From Puffinus mauretanicus (lineage: Eukaryota > Chordata > Aves > Procellariiformes > Procellariidae), in contig JAJKFH010001480.1 of NCBI GenBank assembly GCA_023333565.1, positions 2,281,735-2,345,734 on the forward strand: a stretch of 64,000 nt of DNA, read 5' to 3'. Positions 59,501 through 64,000 of the stretch are shown here, in pieces. A model generated the notes under the pieces. That model saw only the letters and a program-made list of their open reading frames with translations, was not told where the DNA came from and searched no databases. The position numbers and the translations under genes were made by a program. The stretch's first letter is position 1; each line of letters starts with the position of its first letter.

Positions 59501-61361
59501 AGTCTCACCACTTTCAAAATATTTTCAGTTAGTTCCTTTTCTTGCTGCATCTGGTTCATCCTGGAAAATACAGAGAAGAGGTCAGGATCTCAATTATAAA
59601 GCAAACATGCATGTTATTTTACTTCATGTTCTAGACCACAAAAATGAATTCACAGGAAGTTTTGCTTAATTACATTTTAAACATCATTATGCAGGACCAC
59701 TGACTGTTCTTATCTATCTATATCTGAAATACAGAATTATATGACGAAAAAATAGTTTTGGATGAAAATGTGGTTCAATAAAATGGAAGTTATAAAGTTT
59801 CCATTGCTTTTTTCTTTAAAAATCAGATTGTTAATATTAGCAAAACTATAATGAAGAAATCAGCTTCCACAGCCTCAAGTCTCTTGAAGCTTCACTATTT
59901 AATTCTTCTCGAGCATGTGTCAGGGGCAGAAGTGTGTTCATGTGTTTATGGAAAAATTACAAGTATTTTTAAATTATTTCCCCATACAGAATTTTTTCAT
60001 TCAGGATAAGACTCTGATACGTATAGGACAATACAAGTTTTATAGTAAAATGAGTAGTAGTAGTGATATTTTTAATCAACATACTTAACAGTCTCTCTCA
60101 AACAAGTATGGCCTAACGCTGGAGTATAAAATTAACATAAACCACATGAAAAGTACCACTGAGATACTCCCAGCTTTATCAGAGAAATTTATAACATAAA
60201 AGTCAATTCCAAGGACAGTCTGTAACTAAAGCCACACAACTTCTAGAATGCAAAATGAATACTGACTTTAAATTATAATTTATTGCCTAATGAAGCAAAT
60301 GAAAATACTTCATTATTTCTCAGGTTATCATACGTAACGTGGCGAATTGCTATAATAAACCAACTGTATTAAGCAAGATACTGTAAGTTAAAACAGGATG
60401 CAAGAAATGTACTGTGTTTAAACTAGAGAATAAGGACTCTGCCTAGGCAGACTGCCATCTCACTTTCTCCCATGATTTTTCATGCCTCTACAAAGTCACA
60501 GAGATTATAACATATTAAAAGAGTGGAACAACAGACAAGTACATATATGTATCAAGCATGTTTGACAGGAAAATAAGAATATACTTGAAATAAATGCAAG
60601 TTTTCCATGCTATAACTAGCCATTTTAAGCAACTGTATGTTATTAACATGATTTAATCCAATTAGAAATTAAATTTCTGATTACAAATTACACAGGAAGT
60701 CCAAATGAATTATACCTGTAACTTACACATTTAACTGAGGTGGACCAGGTTTCACTTGCTTTACAGGAAAACTACTTTGAACGATGGTCCTTATGGCCCT
60801 ACATAGGGAAGAAAATTAAGCAAAGAATGATATTAGCCTCAGAAGTGTAATAAGCAGATTACATGCATCTTAAAAATATCAGTTTATCATTTCAGATACA
60901 TTATACCATTAGAATACATCCTCTACTCAAGAGCACATCTAGTATTTAAGAAATGCTCTTATGTCCATAAAAAGCTAAAGGACAGCCAGATTATCTTCAT
61001 AAGGTGACAGTTCAAACCACTACCTTGATTATTTTTTTAGGGAACAAAACCAGCTGTAGAATAGCTTTTCAGACTTAGCTCCTCACTATAACCTACCTAT
61101 AGATCACAAAATTATTATTACTTTGAGATTCTTTCTTTTTCTATGTACAAATATATAGATAGAAGACAAGATTGTTTGGTTCTATCATGATCTTAAGACT
61201 ATTGCCTTAAAGTAGTTTACCATCTGTTGTAGAGTAGTATTGCCATTGCAGTGGTTGGGGGTAAGCTGGACAGGTCTACATCCACATGTTTAGTTCCTGG
61301 GGGAACTTTGCTGATACACAGAAGTTCATTCAGTAGCATGTTCAATACAGGAACAGACAAG
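39968..61361 (-). CDS. INTS8: Integrator complex subunit 8 (exons 3-27, 5' end outside window)
   Basis: Twenty-five minus-strand exons join in phase to 2683 bases, from the last base of a serine codon equivalent to human residue 102 through a TAG stop at 39968-39970. That is 893 full residues, matching the human protein from 103 to 995. INTS8 is a helical, TPR-like scaffold subunit of Integrator, the nuclear complex that cleaves and terminates RNA polymerase II transcripts. With INTS5 and INTS6 it holds PP2A in the phosphatase module. The PP2A-recruiting WFEF motif is in the N-terminal exons, which are beyond the right edge. The C terminus ends RRKKKFLQAMAKLYF. Visible introns range from about 83 bases to over 5 kb. 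The gene converges on CCNE2. One small intron looks U12-type. Confidence 0.97.
40355..40398 (-). CDS. INTS8: INTS8 exon 26
   Basis: A 44-base exon encoding LHHKRGETDKRQIA after completing Y943. The acceptor is CCCTCAG and the donor GCA|GTAAGT. Confidence 0.94.
40399..40501 (-). other. INTS8: Probable U12-type (minor spliceosome) intron of INTS8
   Basis: A 103-base intron between exons 25 and 26. Its 5' splice site reads GTATCCTTTC, the exact U12-type consensus. Near the 3' end is TTTCTTGAC, one base off the U12 branch consensus TTCCTTRAY, with the branch adenosine about 11 bases before the intron end at CAG. All other introns in this window have ordinary U2-type donors. Type assignment is from motif only. 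Confidence 0.8.
40502..40566 (-). CDS. INTS8: INTS8 exon 25
   Basis: Residues about 921-942 (HDAMDSYYEYIWDVTILEYL) plus the first base of Y943. Its donor, CAT|GTATCCTTTC, is the U12-type consensus rather than the usual U2-type GTRAGT. Confidence 0.94.
40649..40722 (-). CDS. INTS8: INTS8 exon 24
   Basis: Residues about 897-920 (VAILCQFLREVDYKTAFKAL) plus two bases of S921. The acceptor is TTGCAG and the donor CAG|GTAAAT. The following intron is only about 82 bases. Confidence 0.94.
41437..41487 (-). CDS. INTS8: INTS8 exon 23
   Basis: A 51-base exon encoding VIKRMIKCCSLLNCHTQ. The acceptor is TCTGTAG and the donor CAG|GTAAGA. An A31 run on this strand lies about 64 bases upstream of the acceptor. 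Confidence 0.94.
41552..41582 (+). repeat. T31 homopolymer in INTS8 intron 22
   Basis: Thirty-one T on +, so A31 in the INTS8 transcript. The adjoining sequence does not look like a retrocopied mRNA and has no AATAAA near it. A homopolymer this long is prone to length error. Confidence 0.9.
43120..43223 (-). CDS. INTS8: INTS8 exon 22
   Basis: Residues about 845-879 (TNQYSAALHYYLQAGAVCSD, VPPDVYTDQ), a clear tetratricopeptide-like helix. The acceptor is ACTGCAG and the donor CAG|GTGAGT. Confidence 0.95.
45015..45133 (-). CDS. INTS8: INTS8 exon 21
   Basis: Residues about 805-844 (LQSVDFEAVAVTVKELVSYA, NNHFWLIIQADIYF), TPR-like helices near the C terminus. The acceptor is CCTTTAG and the donor TTG|GTAAGT. 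Confidence 0.95.
46210..46271 (-). CDS. INTS8: INTS8 exon 20
   Basis: Residues about 785-804 (EDIVNDIAAEHISIWPSSIP) plus two bases of N805. The acceptor is TCTTAG and the donor CAA|GTAAGA. Confidence 0.93.
46355..46411 (-). CDS. INTS8: INTS8 exon 19
   Basis: A 57-base exon encoding EPLVLTTILSLFVKLHNVR. The acceptor is TTATAG and the donor CGG|GTTAGT, a weaker site than its neighbours. Confidence 0.93.
46917..46939 (+). repeat. T23 homopolymer in INTS8 intron 18
   Basis: A 23-base T run on +, same orientation as the T31 run. Just before it, a GGCTGGAATAAAAT-type 13-mer occurs twice (about 46837 and 46862). Confidence 0.85.
47116..47149 (-). CDS. INTS8: INTS8 exon 18 (34-base exon)
   Basis: A very small exon encoding SELLSFIKKLR. 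It is supported by phase on both sides (AG|G and CGG|GAA) and by the human sequence. The acceptor is AATTTAG and the donor CGG|GTAAGA. Confidence 0.92.
48506..48690 (-). CDS. INTS8: INTS8 exon 17
   Basis: Residues about 693-753 plus two bases of R754 (LGQLLAATCKELPGPKESRR, DLWEVVVQICSVSNQHKRGN), almost identical to human. The acceptor is GTGTAG and the donor CAG|GTGTGT. Confidence 0.96.
49758..49879 (-). CDS. INTS8: INTS8 exon 16
   Basis: Residues about 652-692 (IPLRQVIAEECVAFLLNWRE, VQTNPYVK). The acceptor is CTTCCAG and the donor AAG|GTAATG. Confidence 0.95.
50417..50618 (-). CDS. INTS8: INTS8 exon 15
   Basis: Largest exon in the window at 202 bases, residues about 585-651 (FVHAKQLFAACLELVTEFSP, ERPPSDLISRVRGYLEMRVP). 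The acceptor is TTGCAG and the donor CTG|GTAAGT. Confidence 0.96.
51310..51420 (-). CDS. INTS8: INTS8 exon 14
   Basis: Residues about 548-584 (WEVPNVYGNVILGIKDNLTR, YILMAKGLHCCAIK). The acceptor is CTCCCAG and the donor AAG|GTGAGC. Confidence 0.95.
52047..52180 (-). CDS. INTS8: INTS8 exon 13
   Basis: Residues about 503-547 (ASVNIGQLEHQLILSVDPW, GMTSERQFWTISNK). The acceptor is CTTCTAG and the donor AAG|GTATTA. Confidence 0.95.
53078..53253 (-). CDS. INTS8: INTS8 exon 12
   Basis: Residues about 445-502 (NLCLGLEDLQLVFMISSHEL, MRKRSPRINL, TSFYDIP). The acceptor is GTTTAG and the donor CAG|GTAATT. Confidence 0.95.
53389..53459 (-). CDS. INTS8: INTS8 exon 11
   Basis: A 71-base exon, residues about 421-443 plus two bases of K444 (VCSRSINLENASEVLKRKMA). 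The acceptor is TTCCCAG and the donor CAA|GTATGT. Confidence 0.92.
54638..54779 (-). CDS. INTS8: INTS8 exon 10
   Basis: Residues about 374-420 (NDALDEVCFKVCVCNTVCDV, FLKPNKEKIDFLLE). The acceptor is CATGCAG and the donor GAG|GTAAGA. Confidence 0.95.
55890..55932. repeat. AT/CA microsatellite
   Basis: Mixed TATATA and (CA)n units in INTS8 intron 9. Short and imperfect. Confidence 0.7.
56196..56296 (-). CDS. INTS8: INTS8 exon 9
   Basis: Residues about 340-372 plus two bases of G373 (LEDNLTLSLPVQFRQSVLRE and onward). The acceptor is TTATAG and the donor AGG|GTGAGA. Confidence 0.94.
56786..56941 (-). CDS. INTS8: INTS8 exon 8
   Basis: Residues about 288-339 (FTIDEERLAGYCQACGVL, then a serine-rich linker and SGNYQ). 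The linker is the most divergent part of the protein compared with human. The acceptor is TTTTCAG and the donor CAG|GTAGGG. Confidence 0.94.
57670..57777 (-). CDS. INTS8: INTS8 exon 7
   Basis: Residues about 252-287 (VCYDLGAIYFQQGSTNAAVH, ending FFKTKELIAK), a TPR-like helical pair. The acceptor is TTTGCAG and the donor AAG|GTGATG. Confidence 0.95.
58305..58487 (-). CDS. INTS8: INTS8 exon 6
   Basis: Residues about 191-251 (LKEQAADSILVLEGALKLNK, LYVHTIRTLDLLAMEPGMVN). The acceptor is TTACAG and the donor CAG|GTACCT. Confidence 0.96.
59509..59560 (-). CDS. INTS8: INTS8 exon 5
   Basis: A 52-base exon encoding MNQMQQEKELTENILKV (about 174-190), near-identical to human. The acceptor is TTTTCCAG and the donor GTG|GTGAGA. 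Confidence 0.94.
60727..60798 (-). CDS. INTS8: INTS8 exon 4
   Basis: Residues about 149-173 (AIRTIVQSSFPVKQ, then KPGPPQLNV). The acceptor is TATGTAG and the donor TGT|GTAAGT. Confidence 0.93.
61221..61361 (-). CDS. INTS8: INTS8 exon 3
   Basis: First INTS8 exon in the window, human-equivalent residues 102-149 (LSVPVLNMLLNELLCISKVP, then TTAMAILLYNRW). The acceptor is a T15-rich tract ending AATAG and the donor ATG|GTAAAC. Confidence 0.96.
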
Positions 61362-63041
61362 CTATTAAAAAAAAAAAAAAAGAGAGAATAAGATACTTCA
61401 TATGATAACCCTACTCCTGTAATGTTTAAATAATACACACTACTATTCAGTACTACATTATTACTTAACATCCCATGGAAGTAAGGGCAGCAGGTTTATT
61501 TAGCATAATGAAATGATCTGTATCAGATGGCATTCTAGATCAGGTATGTAAAGCAGTTACCATTATTAGCAGTGTAAGTTAAGCCGAAGTAGAAGGCTGC
61601 CCTGATAGCTGAACTCCTACTGTGCACCACTGCATTAGTCCACACAGACACATCCCCAGAATAACCCAGTCACCTATAACAGCAGGTCCCAACTAATAAG
61701 AAATTATTTTCAAAAGTATTCCCAGATCATAGTTCCAGAAGGTAAACAACCACATTTCCATTGCAAATGGAATTTCACTCACGTAAAGGGAACATTTCTC
61801 TCTGGTACTACGGCTTATCTCCCTTACTGCAGCATCCACTAGCAAACAATGAAGTTAAGACTAGGAACTGGAATAGCATACTGTAAAGCATCGTAAGCTG
61901 TATTACGTAATATATACATTAGCTGGGACAGAGCCTTCCTTGATAAGATGAGAAGCCATGCAGGCTGGACTGCATCACTCCAAGCTTTTGAGGTATAATT
62001 TAACACAACTGGAACACCATTACTAATTTAGACATTATTTGAAATTGGAAGTGATCAGCTACTGCCAAAGTACCTTTGATCTTGTGAAAAATTTGCACTC
62101 TTTGCAACCAGCATTGAAAACAACCAGCGAAACTACACTTTTAGCAACTAAAGCCAGAATTCCTGTTTAACAAATTTTAGGTCTTGTGTAACATCAGAGT
62201 CCAGGTCTGTTATCAAGCTATCATTTTAAACTAACAAACACTGTTTTTACTATGTGAGGTCCAGGAATCTTGTTTTCATTGGCAAGAGTAGAACATCATT
62301 CAACTGTTTATAACAGCAGAAGTTTTAGAAAAAAGCTGTGCTTAAGCTGTTATTTTATTCCTTTTTAACTACCATGACTGAACCTTTGGGTATAACCAGT
62401 TAAAAAAAAAAAAGCATGTTTCTTAATTAAGAACAATCTTAGGCTTCACGAGCTAACAGAACAAGAACTCTAACTACTATATAGAGATGCTAAATTAGTA
62501 GTTGAAATTACTTCAGATTGGTTCTCAAAAAAACCACCACAGATGGACAAAACAATCCTATCAAAACCCAGAATCAGCCCAATAGTGTCATACAGTAGGG
62601 CTGATTTTTGAATCAGGATTATACTTGCATTTTAAGAAGTAAAGGTACTGACAGAAAATACACCATGAATAAATGTCAGTATAAATTACTCCTGCAAGAA
62701 AGGAAGCAGCCATAAAAAAGAGCACTCTTTCTCTCTCTCCACATTCACATACATCTGCTTTCAAAGCTGAAGTATATATAAAAAAAACCCTATTGTATAC
62801 CAGATACTTTTGTCCATACAATATTTTCACAACTAACCACAGTATACAGGTTTGTGTTCTTTCTCTGCAGTTGTGCAGTATCTTGCAAAGGTACTTTGGC
62901 AAGTAGTAATCCCGCTTCAAAACACTTCACTAAGGCACATAAATATGACATAGCTTAACAGATGACAAAAAAAGAACTTCATAGGTAAAAATCAAGAACA
63001 TCTCGTTCCAAGCCCTTTTACTGCTCACTATAGCACATTGT
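61362..63041. other. INTS8: INTS8 intron 2, left part, nothing else recognised
   Basis: AT-rich intron sequence between exon 3 and the solo LTR. I searched it for the human exon 2 motifs (KLLALKVAAHLKW type) on the minus strand and did not find them, so exons 1-2 and the INTS8 promoter lie beyond the window. Confidence 0.6.
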
Positions 63042-63577
63042 TGTTGTGATTTAACCCGGCAGCCAGCCAAACACCACACAGCCGCTCGCCGCCCCCCCTA
63101 CCCCCGCTCGCAGCGGGATGGGGGAAAAAAATCGGAAAAAAAACAAACCAGTAAAATTCGTGGATTGAGATAAAAACAGTTTAATAGAACAGAAAAGGAA
63201 GGGAAAATGATAATGATGATAATAATAATAATGACAATAATGATAGAATACACAAAATGATGTACAATGCAATTGCTCACCACCTGCCGAGCAATGCCCA
63301 AACAGCAATCGCTACTTCCTGGACCATGCCTCTTATTTATATACATGACATCATATGGTATGGAATACCCCGTTGGTCAGTTGGGTCAGCTGTCCTGGCT
63401 ATGCTCCCTCTCAGCTTCTTGTGCACTTGGCAGAGCATGGGAAGCTGAAAAGTCCTTGACTATTGACTACTTAGCAAAAACTAAAAACATCAGTGTGTTA
63501 TCAACATTCTACTCAGACTAAATCCAAAGCACAGCACTAGGAAGAAATTTAACTCTATCCCAGCTGAAACCAGGACA
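63042..63577 (-). mobile_element. Solo LTR of an endogenous retrovirus
   Basis: A 536-base element with TG...CA ends, reading TGTCCTGG... to ...CACAACA on the minus strand. Inside, in minus orientation, are a TATA box (TATAAATAAGA, 63331-63341) and an ATTAAA poly(A) signal (63180-63185). Flanks ATTGT (63037-63041) and ATTAT (63578-63582) look like a 5-base target-site duplication with one mismatch, which fits an ERVL-like integration. No gag, pol or env sequence is present. The overall sequence is familiar to me from bird genomes. It is drifted and carries a low-complexity AAT/ATG patch (63208-63244). Confidence 0.85.
63180..63185 (-). terminator. LTR poly(A) signal ATTAAA
   Basis: ATTAAA on the minus strand within the solo LTR, placed downstream of its TATA box as expected for an LTR R/U5 boundary. 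It could in principle act on INTS8 pre-mRNA because the LTR lies in the same orientation. Confidence 0.45.
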
Positions 63578-63867
63578 ATTATTAAAAAAAAAAACCCACC
63601 AAAATATTATAATACAAATGAGAAACACAAATAAAAGTATATAGGAAGAAATAAGCTCTACCAGTAAGTTGAAGGAATTTTTTTTTCAAAATACTTCTGA
63701 AATTAAAAAACTTCTATATATCATAAAGACCATATGATTTCCAGATCAACTCAAGAGAAATAAGAGAATATAACATGATTTTTTTTTTTTTTTAAAAGAA
63801 ACTTTAACACACTCAGCATCAATGTAACTTTTATCTAATAAAGAACTTTCTTCTTCCAAGGTGTCTG

Positions 63868-64000
63868 CAAGCCAAATGTTTTGTTTAATATCTCTATCAA
63901 CAATCTGGATGAGGGGATCGAGTGCTCCCTCAGTAAGTTTGCAGACAACACCAAGCTGGGCGGGAGTGTTGATCTGCTCGAGGGTAGGAAGGCTCTGCAG
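63868..64000 (+). mobile_element. CR1 LINE reverse-transcriptase fragment, cut by window end
   Basis: Reads [20 protein letters not shown], then [15 protein letters not shown] in one open frame, the CR1 reverse-transcriptase palm region. The catalytic FADD has become FADN (near 63939-63950), so this copy is inactive. It starts abruptly at about 63868, antisense to INTS8, and continues past the window. Confidence 0.85.

Noticed and set aside
62588..62920. A 110-residue minus-strand open frame considered as INTS8 exon 2
   Set aside because: It shows none of the conserved exon 2 residues and no acceptor/donor pair in the phase needed to join exon 3.
63042..63577. Possibility of a full endogenous provirus
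   Set aside because: Only one LTR is present, with matching short duplications on both sides and no gag, pol or env sequence in the window, so it is a solo LTR.

Overview
This is vertebrate nuclear DNA, almost certainly from a bird. The evidence is split genes with GT-AG introns, two CpG islands, several CR1 LINE fragments (the dominant avian retroposon) and a solo endogenous-retrovirus LTR of a type I recognise from bird genomes. It contains no prokaryotic, phage or plasmid features, no CRISPR array and no operon, and I saw no tRNA or rRNA gene. I found no undescribed biological system. The points of interest are splicing, 3'-end and promoter details of three known genes.

Layout. 1-2293: AT-rich flank with no recognised gene. 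2294-2845: CR1 3' fragment. 3015-3640: CpG island and promoter of TP53INP1. 6607-11802: TP53INP1 coding region on the + strand (3 coding exons, 236 residues), with a long 3' UTR to about 15,010. 15,300-17,070: composite CR1 remains. 17,070-22,980: intergenic, nothing recognised. About 22,980-25,620: large CpG island, the CCNE2 promoter region. 26,071-38,618: CCNE2 on the + strand (11 coding exons, 404 residues), with its 3' UTR ending near 39,930. 39,968-61,361: INTS8 on the - strand. Twenty-five coding exons are present, equivalent to human exons 3-27 (residue 102 to the stop at 995), and the first two exons lie beyond the right edge. The first INTS8 intron in the window holds a solo LTR (63,042-63,577) and a truncated CR1 fragment at the edge.

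All exon chains were assembled by hand from splice signals, reading phase and remembered human orthologues. Every junction keeps phase, and summed lengths give 711, 1215 and 2683 coding bases. Gene order and orientation (TP53INP1 and CCNE2 in one direction, INTS8 converging tail-to-tail on CCNE2) are those of human chromosome 8q22.

Functionally the genes are independent neighbours. TP53INP1 is a p53-induced stress and autophagy regulator. CCNE2 is the G1/S activator of CDK2. INTS8 is a subunit of the Integrator complex, which terminates RNA polymerase II transcription and recruits PP2A. CCNE2 and INTS8 are predicted to overlap by roughly 125 bases at their 3' ends. One INTS8 intron (40,399-40,501) carries hallmarks of a U12-type minor-spliceosome intron. 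TP53INP1 and CCNE2 each have a NAGNAG tandem acceptor that could add or remove one residue.
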